From the NCBI GenBank assembly GCA_024743315.1, contig JANSWU010000006.1, positions 1 to 64,000 on the forward strand: a DNA stretch of 64,000 bases. Reading direction: 5' to 3'. The notes under the pieces were generated by a model. That model was given only the letters and a program-made list of their open reading frames with translations, searched no databases and was not told the origin of the DNA. The stretch comes from Hyphomonadaceae bacterium (GTDB lineage: Bacteria > Pseudomonadota > Alphaproteobacteria > Caulobacterales > Hyphomonadaceae). A program made the translations under genes and the position numbers. Position 1 is the first letter of the stretch, and the number at the start of each line of letters is the position of its first letter. Positions 34,024 to 43,604 of this stretch are shown here, in pieces.

Positions 34024-36021
34024 ATGACCGAACCCGTCGATCACCCCCGCGCGGCACGCCTCAAGCAGGCGCAATCAGAAATGCAAGCCGGTCGGTTTGC
34101 AGAAGCGGCGGCGATTGCGGATGCGCTCTTGACGAGCGCGCCCGCAGATCAAGACGCACTTTACATCGCCGCGGTCGCTGCGCGCTATCTGGGGCAGTTC
34201 AGTGAAGCGGTGGATCATTTGAACGCGCTCAAAAAGGCAGCCCCGGAATATGGCCGGGCCTTTCAAGAGGAAGGTCACCTGTTCAAGGCAACCGGAAGTC
34301 CTGACCGGGCCCTGACATCTTATCAACTGGCGACGCGATACAATCCGGCCCTGACGGCAAGTTGGCAGGCGCAAGTTGAGTTACTCAAGGCGCGCGGTCA
34401 GCGCGCAGAGGCTGATCTAGCCAACGCTCAGCTCAATCGAATTCTGTCGCTGCCGCGTGTCCTATTGGCGGTGACCAATCATCTCTATGAGGGGCGGGTT
34501 TTAAAAGCCGAGGAAATGGTGCGGGCTTTCCTGCAAAAAAACCCTCAGAACGTTGAGGGCATGCGCCTGCTTGCCGATATCGGATCGCGCCTCGGCGTTC
34601 ATGAGGATGCTGACTTCTTGCTGGAATCAGCCATCGCGCTTGAGCCTGACAATCTGCAATTGCGGATCGATTATATTCAAGTGCTCAGAAAGCGCCAAAA
34701 ATATGCTGCCGCCCTCGAACAGGCGAAGACGTTATTAGCGCGAGACCCGGAAAGTCCCGTCTTTCAATCTCTCTTCGCGATTGAGAGCATGCAATCGGGT
34801 GACTATGAGACCGCGCTCGATGCTTTCGACCAGGTTCTGCAGAAGTTACCGGGTGACCCGGCCACGCTGACCTCTCGCGGGCATGCTTTAAAAACCTATG
34901 GCCGCTCGGATGAGGCTGTGGCCTCTTACCAGGCCGCCGTCGGTGGCGATCCCCACAATGGCGATTCTTGGTACGCCCTCGCCAATCTCAAAACCTATCG
35001 CTTTTCGGATGAAGAAGTGAGGCGCATGCAGGCCGCGCAGAGTTCCCCCGACCTGAGCTTTATGTCACGGGTGCATATCGCTTTTGCGCTTGGCAAAGCC
35101 TTTGAAGATCGCGGTGACTACGCCTCCTCCTTTGAGCAGTACCGAACCGGGAATGCGCTCAAGCAAAAGCAGACCCGTTACACAACCGAACAAATGCTGG
35201 CTGAGTTCGAAGCACAGAAAAGATACTGCTCACAACCCGTCATGACCGCGCAGAGCGATCTTGGCTGCCCTGCCCCTGATCCGATTTTTATCGTCGGCTT
35301 GCCGCGCGCGGGTTCGACCCTGATTGAGCAAATCCTCGCCTCCCATAGTCAGGTGGATGGCACGTTGGAATTGCCCAACATCCTGTCCATGGCACATCGT
35401 CTGCGTGGCCGAAATCTGATCAGCGATCGCGACCGGTATCCGAGAATTCTAGCCGAACTGTCCGCGGAAGACCTCAAAGAACTGGGTCAGAGCTATCTTG
35501 AAGATACAAAGATCCATCGCAGTGGTGCGGCTTATTTCACTGACAAGATGCCGAACAATTTCCGGCATCTCGGCTTGATCCACCTAATCTTGCCAAATGC
35601 CAAAATCATCGACGCGCGCCGGGCGCCGCTTGATTGCTGTTGGTCCGCGTACAAGCAATTGTTCGCGGAAGGCCAGGAATTCACTTACGGGCTTGAGGAT
35701 ATCGGGCACTATTATCGCGGCTATGTTGATTTGATGGCGCATTGGGAAACGGTGCTTCCCCAAGGTCGAATTCTTCGAGTGCAACACGAAGATGTGCTTG
35801 ATGATTTGGAATCCGAAGTCCTCCGGATCCTTGACTATTGCGAATTGCCTTTCGAGGCAGCCTGCGTTGAGTTTCACAAGACTGACCGCGCCGTTCGCAC
35901 TGCCAGCTCCGAACAGGTGCGCCGCCCGATCAATCGTGCTGGACAAGATCAATGGAAGCCGTTTGAACCATTCCTTGACCCATTGAAGATGGCATTGGGA
36001 CCTTCGCTTCTGGGGAATTAA
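34024..36021 (+). CDS. TPR-repeat sulfotransferase
   Basis: A ~665-residue protein with two halves. Residues ~1-390 contain about ten tetratricopeptide-like repeats; the rest is a PAPS-dependent sulfotransferase domain with the 5'-phosphosulfate loop 'IFIVGLPRAGSTLIEQIL' and the 3'-phosphate motif around 'IIDARRAPLDCCWSAYKQLF'. The acceptor is unknown; tyrosyl-type or small-molecule sulfation has been suggested for relatives. It has no signal peptide. The start is uncertain: ATG 34012 overlaps the terminator T run, so I prefer ATG 34024, but neither has a clear ribosome site and the transcript may be nearly leaderless or come from read-through. MarR follows after 11 bases. Confidence 0.87.
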   Translation: MTEPVDHPRAARLKQAQSEMQAGRFAEAAAIADALLTSAPADQDALYIAAVAARYLGQFSEAVDHLNALKKAAPEYGRAFQEEGHLFKATGSPDRALTSYQLATRYNPALTASWQAQVELLKARGQRAEADLANAQLNRILSLPRVLLAVTNHLYEGRVLKAEEMVRAFLQKNPQNVEGMRLLADIGSRLGVHEDADFLLESAIALEPDNLQLRIDYIQVLRKRQKYAAALEQAKTLLARDPESPVFQSLFAIESMQSGDYETALDAFDQVLQKLPGDPATLTSRGHALKTYGRSDEAVASYQAAVGGDPHNGDSWYALANLKTYRFSDEEVRRMQAAQSSPDLSFMSRVHIAFALGKAFEDRGDYASSFEQYRTGNALKQKQTRYTTEQMLAEFEAQKRYCSQPVMTAQSDLGCPAPDPIFIVGLPRAGSTLIEQILASHSQVDGTLELPNILSMAHRLRGRNLISDRDRYPRILAELSAEDLKELGQSYLEDTKIHRSGAAYFTDKMPNNFRHLGLIHLILPNAKIIDARRAPLDCCWSAYKQLFAEGQEFTYGLEDIGHYYRGYVDLMAHWETVLPQGRILRVQHEDVLDDLESEVLRILDYCELPFEAACVEFHKTDRAVRTASSEQVRRPINRAGQDQWKPFEPFLDPLKMALGPSLLGN

Positions 36022-36032
36022 GGACTGAGCAG

Positions 36033-36512
36033 ATGAGTGCACGCTCTGAAGACGCGCTGATCGCACTTCGACAAATCCAACGACGAACCGAGCAGGCTTC
36101 GAAAAAGCTTGCAGCGCAAGCAGGTTTGACGCCCTCGCAATTGTTGGTGATGCAAATCCTGGATGAATGCGGTGAAATCTCTGCTGGTGAAGTCTCCAAC
36201 CTGACCCAGCTCAAGCATGCGACGATCACAAGCCTGGTCGACAAGCTAGAAGCGCGTGGATTGGTGACCCGGCGGCGCTGCGAAGATGACCGGCGACGGG
36301 TATGGCTCAAGCTGCTGCCGGAAGGCGAACAAGCCATCACATCAGCCCCGGACTTGCTGCAGGAGACATTCCAAACTCGCTTTGAGGCCTTACCCGACTG
36401 GCACCAGTCTATGTTGGTGTCATCGCTCGAGCGGATCGCAGCGCTCTTGGATGCTGAAGACTTAGACGCCGCGCCAATCCTGGATGTCGGCGCATTGGAT
36501 GAACGGCCTTAG
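36033..36512 (+). CDS. MarR-family transcriptional regulator
   Basis: A 159-residue winged-helix regulator. 'LTPSQLLVMQILDECGEISA' begins the DNA-binding part, 'LKHATITSLVDKLEARGLV' is the recognition helix region and 'TRRRCEDDRRRVWLKL' the wing with the usual Asp-Arg-Arg motif. The ribosome site is AAGGACTGAGCAG. It sits 11 bases after the TPR-sulfotransferase gene and probably shares its transcript, so sulfotransferase or receptor expression may respond to a small ligand (inference). Confidence 0.9.
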   Translation: MSARSEDALIALRQIQRRTEQASKKLAAQAGLTPSQLLVMQILDECGEISAGEVSNLTQLKHATITSLVDKLEARGLVTRRRCEDDRRRVWLKLLPEGEQAITSAPDLLQETFQTRFEALPDWHQSMLVSSLERIAALLDAEDLDAAPILDVGALDERP

Positions 36513-36654
36513 TTCATGCTCGCAAATGAGCGTCAGTCTCGAACAAACAATTCTTTGGGTCATGCGTCCGAATGAAAACGAGGGATTCGCGGGCAATAGA
36601 GACTCGCTTTTGCCCCATTCTGATGCGGGCCCGATTGGACGATCGCGTTTATGA

Positions 36655-38499
36655 TCAGCCGTTTCGTTTCATCACTTTCTGACTGCGTTTCTTCTCGCCG
36701 TTCGGGCCACGGGGCTTTTTGGGGCCGATGCGCTTTTTCTTTTGTGGTTTTGCGCCGCTCTTTTCCGTGTCCGGGCGCCTGATCTTCTTGGGACCACTTT
36801 TTCTGACGCCTTTGGTTTTGACCGACTTGGGCTTTTCGGTTCCAGGCGCGTCCGAACGACTGATCCAGATGCTCTTATCAATAATCTGACGCTCCCCCGC
36901 AGCATCCATCAAACGCGCCGCGGCGTCGGGTTTCAACTCAACCAAGGTCGCGTCTGGTTCGATACGAATGGCGCCGATACTGTTTCGAGAAAATCCACCC
37001 GATTTGCACAACATTGGTATCAACCACTTTGGGTCGGCTTTTTTCTTGCGCCCCACGCCGAGTTTAATCCAGTGACCATCCTGAAAATCTGATCCACGGC
37101 GTCCGCCATGCTCGCGCCGGGGTTCTCGAGAATAACCGCGATCCGGATCATAATTGCCTTTGCGAGGTGAACTGGACGATTGAGCGCCGGGGTCTTGTAG
37201 AATTTCAGGGGCAGAGTCGGTTGCGCGAGTTAGGCGCACGATCGCAGCCGCGAGATGTTCCGCGCTATATTTTTCGAGCAACGTATTTGTGAGTTCAGTC
37301 TCTGCCTCGTTCGGCAAGGATTGCAGAGCTTCGCTGGAGAGCAATCGGTTGTTCAGGGCAACTTCGATGTCAGCAGCCGATGGTGGCAGACGCCATTCTG
37401 CCTCGACATTAGCGTCTTGAAGGAGGCGTTCTGTTCTACGTCTCGCCCGCACTGGAACAATCAACGCGCAAACGCCAGGTCGGCCCGCACGCCCGGTGCG
37501 ACCGGATCGATGCAAAAGGCCTTCTTTATTGCGTGGTAAGTCGGCATGGATGACCAAGTCCAGGCCTGGCAAATCGAGCCCACGAGCGGCAACGTCTGTC
37601 GCCACACAGACGCGCGCGCGGCCATCGCGCATTGCCAGCACCGAATTGCTGCGCTCTTTCTGGCTGAACTCGCCTGATAGGGCGACCACTGAAAACCCAC
37701 GATTGGTCAACCGTGCGGCGAGTTTATTCACCGCATCACGCCGCGAGCAGAACACGATGGCATTCGGGGCGTCATGGTAAAGAAGCGTATTGATTACCGC
37801 CTTCTCAACGTCGGAAGCAATCACCGTCATCGCCTGGTAGGTGATATCGCTATGCGATGATGCTGTGGAGATCGTATTGAGGCGCTCTGCATTGTTCTGA
37901 TAAGTCGCGGCCAACCGCGCAATCGGCTTCGAAACCGTGGCTGAGAACATCAGCGTCTGACGATCTTCGGGTGCCGCGTCGAGAACAAACTCCAATTCCT
38001 CCCGAAACCCCATATCCATCATTTCATCTGCTTCGTCCAAAACGATTGATCGAATGTCACCGAGATCCAAAGACCCTCGTCGAATATGATCGACAAGCCG
38101 TCCAGGTGTACCCACGACAATATGGGCTCCTTTCGCGAGCTGCTGGCGCTCATCGCGAATATCAACGCCACCGATACAGGATACAATCCGCCCCGCCGCT
38201 GGCGCATATAGCCATTGCAATTCTCTCGTCACTTGCAGTGCAAGCTCTCTTGTTGGTGCCACAATCAGCGCGCTCGGCTGCACCGCTTCAGGCAGTCGTG
38301 GTGCCTGTTGCAAAATTGACGGCGCGAGGGCCAGGCCGAAGGCCACAGTCTTTCCAGACCCGGTTTGAGCCGATACCAGCAAGTCGCGACCGAACAAAGC
38401 CGGGTTAAGGACGGCTTCTTGGACCGGGGTCAGTGTTTCATACCCTTTATGATCAAGCGCCTCGGCAAGTGGCGCTGCAATCTCGAACTCGGTTTTCAT
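36655..38499 (-). CDS. DEAD-box RNA helicase with DbpA-type RNA-binding domain and basic tail
   Basis: About 614 residues. The helicase core carries the Q motif 'LTPVQEAVL', motif I 'SAQTGSGKT', 'PTRELALQ', 'TPGRLVDH', motif II 'VLDEADEMMDMG', motif III 'FSATVS' and motif VI 'HRSGRTGRAG'. After the core comes a DbpA-like RNA-binding fold ('IKLGVGRKKKADPKWLIPML') and then ~60 very Lys/Arg-rich residues. This layout matches CsdA/DbpA-type helicases involved in ribosome assembly or mRNA turnover, often at low temperature. The track ORF starts at 38565; none of the candidate ATGs has a good ribosome site, and I chose 38499 because family similarity begins there. Confidence 0.9.
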   Translation of the reverse strand: MKTEFEIAAPLAEALDHKGYETLTPVQEAVLNPALFGRDLLVSAQTGSGKTVAFGLALAPSILQQAPRLPEAVQPSALIVAPTRELALQVTRELQWLYAPAAGRIVSCIGGVDIRDERQQLAKGAHIVVGTPGRLVDHIRRGSLDLGDIRSIVLDEADEMMDMGFREELEFVLDAAPEDRQTLMFSATVSKPIARLAATYQNNAERLNTISTASSHSDITYQAMTVIASDVEKAVINTLLYHDAPNAIVFCSRRDAVNKLAARLTNRGFSVVALSGEFSQKERSNSVLAMRDGRARVCVATDVAARGLDLPGLDLVIHADLPRNKEGLLHRSGRTGRAGRPGVCALIVPVRARRRTERLLQDANVEAEWRLPPSAADIEVALNNRLLSSEALQSLPNEAETELTNTLLEKYSAEHLAAAIVRLTRATDSAPEILQDPGAQSSSSPRKGNYDPDRGYSREPRREHGGRRGSDFQDGHWIKLGVGRKKKADPKWLIPMLCKSGGFSRNSIGAIRIEPDATLVELKPDAAARLMDAAGERQIIDKSIWISRSDAPGTEKPKSVKTKGVRKSGPKKIRRPDTEKSGAKPQKKKRIGPKKPRGPNGEKKRSQKVMKRNG

Positions 38500-38696
38500 T
38501 TGCGGACTTTCAAGTGTCATTGACGCGTCTCGCGTCATCCAGGCTGGATGGCGAGGTTCAATCATCAGGCAGTTAGTCGGAAACCGTCCGCCTGACTAAC
38601 ACAAACTGCACACCGCTGACCGCGCGAGAAATTTAAGGCGGTACAAAACCGAGCGCTAAACGCAAAAGCAGTTTTGCCTTCAATAGCCACCAACGA

Positions 38697-40532
38697 TTAG
38701 GCCGTTTCAGCAAATTGAAGCTCCGCCAGACGGGCATAGAGGCCGCCCCGGGCCACCAGCTGATCATGCGTGCCTTCTTCGACGATCGCGCCGTCATCCA
38801 TGACAATGATGCGGTTGGCCATGCGGACGGTAGAGAGACGGTGGGCAATGACCAGCGTTGTGCGCCCCTTCGCAGCTTTCGAAATTGCCCGTTTGACGGC
38901 GGCTTCGCTCTCACTATCAAGCGCACTGGTCGCCTCGTCGAGCAACAGGACCGGCGCATCGCGCGCCAGGGCGCGCGCAAGTGCAATACGCTGGCGCTGA
39001 CCTCCTGAAAGACTGCGGCCCTTTTGTCCAAGTTGCGCATCCAAGCCGCCGCGCGCCTCCAGGAATTCCTGCGCCTCAGCCATATCAGCAGCTTTCAAGA
39101 GAGCCGCCTCGTCGGCTCCGGGTGCACCAAAACCGATATTCTCCGCCGCTGTCCCGGTGAATAGCGCGGACTCCTGAGGCGCATAAGCAAACTGCCTGCG
39201 CCAAGTGTTTAAATCGGCCGCCCGGGAGGACACGCCATCAAGCCGGATCACACCGGACTGTGGATCAAACAAGCGCAAAGCGAGACGAAATACGGTCGAC
39301 TTTCCAGCACCGCTCGGCCCAACCAATGCAACAAACTCACCCGGCATCACATCGAGCGAAAAATTCCGCAAGGCGGCCTGATCATCGTGGTCATAGGCAA
39401 ACGTGATATTGTCGAAAGTCAACGCGCCAGCGGCGGGCTCGGTCATGGCCTGGGGCATAGGCGGACTGGAAATATCGGGCTCCGCTGTAAGGACATTGGC
39501 GGCACGGTCAGCCGCGCCTGCGGCCCGCATCACCTCGCCGTAAACTTCGCCGAGCATGCCAAAACCTGACCCCGCATAAAGCGCGTACAGCACCATCGCA
39601 GTTAGGTCGCCTCCACTCATAGCGTCCATTGCCACCGCCCGTGCCCCGAGCCACAACACGACCGTGATCCCCCCAAAGGCCAGAACTGAGACCAGCAACA
39701 TCATCCATGCGCGGACGCGGTTTCGCTTCAAGGCTGCGCGGAACGTCTGTTCCACTGCGGACGTGAACCGCTGGCGTCGCGTCTCACCTTGGCCATAAGC
39801 TTGGACCAATTCGATTGCGTCGAGCGTTTCCGCCGCCTCTGCTCCGGCTTCCGCCAAGGCTGACTGGGTTTGGTTCGACAAACCGCGGATTACGCGCCCA
39901 ACCAGCATAATCGGAACAATGGCCACGGGAATGATCACCAGCAAGGCGAGGCCGAGCTGCCAATTCACCACCAGCATCGCGATCAAGGCGCCCGTCGTGT
40001 TGAGCAAGGTACGTGTTGCCAGGGACGCAGATGAGCCGAGAAAATTCTCGATCAGAGAGATATCTGCGGTCAGTCGTGAAACCGCCTCGCCCGAGCGCAT
40101 GGTGCTATGAAAGCGCGGGCTCAATGCGAGCATATGGCCATAAAGATCGCGGCGCAGATCCGCGGCAATTCGCTCGCCAAAGCGCGACACAAAATAGAAC
40201 CGCAAAGCACTCACGCCGCCCAGCGTCACCGCGGCTATGAAGACAAGAAAGAAATTGCGGTTGATGGCCGCGATCATATCCTCTGTACGGACGTCACCTG
40301 AGAAACCCGCATCCACGGCGCCGCCAAACAATAATGGGATGGTCAGTGATATGACCGTGCCGAGCAAAAGAAAGACGGCCGCTGCGGCCACCGTAAATTT
40401 GTGCTGGCGCGCATAGGGCCATAGCATGACCAGTGATTTGAGGCTCCGCCCCTTCGCTCGCTCATGGTCACTCGCCGCCGAGGCTGTCGCTGCGCGGCGA
40501 TCCATTTCGATTGTTTCGGTCTCTTGAGCCAT
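38697..40532 (-). CDS. ABC exporter, fused membrane and ATPase domains (MsbA/ABCB type)
   Basis: A 611-residue half-transporter. A ~330-residue six-helix membrane domain ('FGERIAADLRRDLYGHML' and 'SRLTADISLIENFLGSS' are the usual intracellular-loop sequences) is followed by an ATPase with Walker A 'GPSGAGKST', signature 'LSGGQRQRIALARAL', Walker B 'VLLLDEATSALD' and His in 'IAHRLSTV'. It works as a homodimer exporting lipids, drugs or peptides; the substrate is not predictable. The N-terminal ~35 residues are hydrophilic. AAGGTGG lies 11 bases upstream of the start. It follows 131 bases from the helicase gene on the same strand and may be a separate unit. Confidence 0.92.
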   Translation of the reverse strand: MAQETETIEMDRRAATASAASDHERAKGRSLKSLVMLWPYARQHKFTVAAAAVFLLLGTVISLTIPLLFGGAVDAGFSGDVRTEDMIAAINRNFFLVFIAAVTLGGVSALRFYFVSRFGERIAADLRRDLYGHMLALSPRFHSTMRSGEAVSRLTADISLIENFLGSSASLATRTLLNTTGALIAMLVVNWQLGLALLVIIPVAIVPIMLVGRVIRGLSNQTQSALAEAGAEAAETLDAIELVQAYGQGETRRQRFTSAVEQTFRAALKRNRVRAWMMLLVSVLAFGGITVVLWLGARAVAMDAMSGGDLTAMVLYALYAGSGFGMLGEVYGEVMRAAGAADRAANVLTAEPDISSPPMPQAMTEPAAGALTFDNITFAYDHDDQAALRNFSLDVMPGEFVALVGPSGAGKSTVFRLALRLFDPQSGVIRLDGVSSRAADLNTWRRQFAYAPQESALFTGTAAENIGFGAPGADEAALLKAADMAEAQEFLEARGGLDAQLGQKGRSLSGGQRQRIALARALARDAPVLLLDEATSALDSESEAAVKRAISKAAKGRTTLVIAHRLSTVRMANRIIVMDDGAIVEEGTHDQLVARGGLYARLAELQFAETA

Positions 40533-40740
40533 TGAGCTGAGCCACCTTGATCACGGTTTGCCCGGAACGGACCGACCTGAGGTAATTACGATGGAGGTCG
40601 AAGACCAGCCCAGAGCATCATCATGCGAGCCCGCCAGCGCTCTGACGCCCCACGCCCCCGGGTAATTGGTGTTTCAACCCGACGGGTTATGAGCCTTTTT
40701 GGCGTCACTCGGGACGGCAGCGGAGAGTTCAATTATGACC

Positions 40741-42573
40741 TCAAGCTGCTCTCGAGGGGCCTCCAGCGAGATATGTTGGTTCGCCCCCCATCCAAGTCTC
40801 CAGCACTTTGATGTCCTTTATCTCATTTGCCGGCACGCTATATGGGTCACGATCGAGGATGACAAAATCTGCAAATTTTCCTGGCTCTAAGCTGCCAATT
40901 TCATGCTCTGAGCCTATCTGCCAGGCCGCGGTCGATGTCATCGCGCGGATCGCTCCTTCGCGTGTCGCGCACTCGTCTGGCGCGAGCGCAAAGTCTGGTT
41001 CCCTCCAACTTTGGCGGGTCACAGCCATTTCGATCATGTGCATCGGATTGGGATCTGTGACAAAGAAATCCGAGTGAATCGTATACGCCACTCCGGCCCG
41101 TTCCAAACTGGCGCAGCGGTCAAGCAGCTTGGCCTTTTCAGGGCCGAAGATCTGATCTCGCATGGCGACGCCCCAATAATGGACGTGTCCAATCAAAAAA
41201 CTTGCCGTAATTCCAAACCGCTTCATGCGCTCGATCTGATCATCGTGGAGGATTGAACAGTGTTCGATCCTGATCCGGTGGGCTTCAACATCAACCCCTT
41301 CCGAAGCAACCTGCTCTACGGCATCGAGAATGTTATCGATTGCCTTGTCGCCATTGCCGTGGATCGCAATCTGCCAACCTTGGGCGATGCGTTTTCGGAT
41401 CAAGTCGGTCATTTCTTCCAGCGTCATATATGCGATACCCGTGGACTCGACTGAGTGATAAGGCTCGCGCTGCAGACCCGTGAAACCTTGATTGGATCCA
41501 TCGGCTATCAGTTTGTAGCCACTCATTCGAACCAAAGCATCACCGTCGCCGGGCGCTACCGCGGCCTCGTCCCAAGCGGCATCAAATGCGTATAACGGAT
41601 AGGCTCGAACGCGTTGACTCAACCGTCCCGTCGCACCGGCTTGGCGTAAAATGTCCCAATCACCCGCACCTCGCAAAAGCCCACCCAGCCCGAGTTCAGT
41701 CACAGTGGTCAGGCCGAGTTCGGCAAATCTCGCACAAGTCTTCAACACGGCTTCTGTCGGCGCTGATCCCGCGCCAGAAGGCCTTGCGCCGAGCACTTGA
41801 GAAAAGGCCATTTGGTTGCGCATCTCGCCTGTCAGCGCCCCCTGATCATCTCGCACAAACTCACCACCCTGAGGGTTGTTCACATCTTCAGGTATACCCG
41901 CCGCAGCAAAGGCGGCGCGGTTCGCATAGGCGATATGACCGGACGCATTGAGGACGAAAATCGGACGCTCACTTGAGATCGCGTTCAGCGTTTCGAAGCC
42001 CAGGGGAACTTCGAACGGTTGCAACATTGGATAATAATTCCGGCAAACAATCCAATCCTCGGGTGGCCGTTCGGCGTCGAGGCGGGCGATGAAATCCAGG
42101 ACTTCACCGGTGGTCGAGAAACGACCCGTACCGACATAATCCATTGCCTGGTCCATAAGTGATCCGATCAAGATATGCGTATGCGGATCGATCAAACCGG
42201 GCATGAGCGTTCGGCCATTCAGGTCGATCAGCTCGACTTGGTCACCTGCAGCTTGCTTGACCTCGTCCAATCTTCCAACCGCCAGAATGTGTGCGCCCTG
42301 AATGGCAATCGCCTCGGCTTTGGAAAAGCTCGCGTCGACCGTCATGATCGTCCCACCAGAGTAAATTCGAACAATCTGATCCTGGCCCGACGGTTCTGTC
42401 AGCTCGCAATAGTATTTTGTACCGCAAGCTGTTTTGGTGACGACACCAGACTGCGCTTGGGTCATACGCCCGATCGGCAGAACCGTGATCTCGTTCGCCT
42501 GTTCGGGCGCATACCCAAACAGCGCGCCGAGATTGGCATGGCAACAAGCACATCCATGTCGATCATGAATCAT
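40741..42573 (-). CDS. Amidohydrolase family 3 metal-dependent hydrolase (YtcJ-like) with Cys-rich N-terminal extension
   Basis: A 610-residue amidohydrolase. Metal ligands are visible in 'MPGLIDPHTHILIG', 'IHGNGDKAIDN', 'IEHCSILHDDQIERM' and the Asp of 'HSDFFVTDPNPM'. The family includes imidazolonepropionase-like, formamide deformylase and exoenzyme-regulatory proteins, usually starting near the 'YSGGTIMTVD' segment. Here about 70 residues precede that, including 'GCACCHAN' and 'ACGTKYYC', which look like an extra metal-binding piece. The ATG at 42573 has GGGGAGGTCATTCA upstream, so the extension is genuinely translated. No signal peptide is seen. The substrate is unknown. Confidence 0.85.
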   Translation of the reverse strand: MIHDRHGCACCHANLGALFGYAPEQANEITVLPIGRMTQAQSGVVTKTACGTKYYCELTEPSGQDQIVRIYSGGTIMTVDASFSKAEAIAIQGAHILAVGRLDEVKQAAGDQVELIDLNGRTLMPGLIDPHTHILIGSLMDQAMDYVGTGRFSTTGEVLDFIARLDAERPPEDWIVCRNYYPMLQPFEVPLGFETLNAISSERPIFVLNASGHIAYANRAAFAAAGIPEDVNNPQGGEFVRDDQGALTGEMRNQMAFSQVLGARPSGAGSAPTEAVLKTCARFAELGLTTVTELGLGGLLRGAGDWDILRQAGATGRLSQRVRAYPLYAFDAAWDEAAVAPGDGDALVRMSGYKLIADGSNQGFTGLQREPYHSVESTGIAYMTLEEMTDLIRKRIAQGWQIAIHGNGDKAIDNILDAVEQVASEGVDVEAHRIRIEHCSILHDDQIERMKRFGITASFLIGHVHYWGVAMRDQIFGPEKAKLLDRCASLERAGVAYTIHSDFFVTDPNPMHMIEMAVTRQSWREPDFALAPDECATREGAIRAMTSTAAWQIGSEHEIGSLEPGKFADFVILDRDPYSVPANEIKDIKVLETWMGGEPTYLAGGPSRAA

Positions 42574-42816
42574 TGAATGACCTCCCCGGTCCGCCAGCTT
42601 CGCATTGATCTGGCAAAAGAGCAGTCCATGACTTCAACAAACTGGTCAACTGAAGATAACGCATCGAGCGTACCGATGGATCACGATCGCAGGCTTCTGG
42701 CCGAGCGCCGGAGCGGTCGTCCGGTTTCGCCGTCCACGGCAATGTCGTGCAAACTTATGCGCGCACGATCGGGCATGCCATTGGCTCGAACACTTCGGAT
42801 GAAACAAACGACGTAT

Positions 42817-43356
42817 CTAGTTCAAGCTGGACACGAGAGATACATTACCGCCGTCGAGTTCGATCAATTGAGCGAACGCGTCGCTTGCGCGTGTCAAAAC
42901 CTGGCAATCGTTCGATCTGAAATTGAGTGTCGCCAAACCCCGCGCCCAATCAGATTTTTTTTTGTCCCAATAATATCCGACTTCCCGGCCTGGCCCACTC
43001 AGGGTCAGCTGGCATACGCCGGAAGCTGTTTGCCCAAGCCTAATCTGATCGAGATCTCGCATTCTGATATAATGCGGCACAAGACCGAAATAATTGTAGT
43101 TTCGCGCCTGATACTCTAACCAAATTCCATCCATATCATCGGTCATCAGAGCGGGCTTATAGCGCCCGACTTCAATGAAACTCGGTTGTATGTTTTCAAT
43201 CCCATTGAGCAGGTCGCGGGCGGCTTCATAAGCACTGGGCGCTGGCGCCTCAGCGACCGCTTCGACGCCGAACGCTGAGAGCATGTCCACATGCACATCT
43301 TCTAACGTGTAAAACGTGAAAAAGGTCCAGAGTGCGAGCAGCATGGTCTTGTTCAT
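42817..43356 (-). CDS. Hypothetical exported or membrane-anchored protein
   Basis: A 179-residue protein that I do not recognise. It begins with a short positively charged end and one hydrophobic stretch ('LLALWTFFTFYTL'), suggesting a signal anchor or signal peptide. The remainder is soluble, with two cysteines ('GVCQL', 'NDCQV') that could form a disulfide. ATG 43356 has GGGA upstream; the longer track ORF includes 48 residues without family support. The gene stands alone between the amidohydrolase and the divergent polysaccharide operon. Confidence 0.65.
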   Translation of the reverse strand: MNKTMLLALWTFFTFYTLEDVHVDMLSAFGVEAVAEAPAPSAYEAARDLLNGIENIQPSFIEVGRYKPALMTDDMDGIWLEYQARNYNYFGLVPHYIRMRDLDQIRLGQTASGVCQLTLSGPGREVGYYWDKKKSDWARGLATLNFRSNDCQVLTRASDAFAQLIELDGGNVSLVSSLN

Positions 43357-43604
43357 CAACGTCCCAGATTGAGGCTCCGGTCGATGCACAGCCAAACCGG
43401 GTCCAGATTTGATAGATCGATAGCGCCAATGAAATGCATGCAGCATGAACGCGATCGTGTGTTCGCTATCTTTTGTGTCAGCTCGATACGCGCTCCACAA
43501 AACAATTCAAACCAGATGCCAAACTGGAATAATTATTGCACCGCGAGCGCCTGACTGGGGGTCCGTTCAAACAGCTGGACCTCGCCAGGGTTGGGTGACC
43601 AGAC

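Noticed and set aside
42577-43119. 180-codon plus-strand ORF
   Set aside because: Mostly antisense to the exported hypothetical protein, which has better start, signal and composition.
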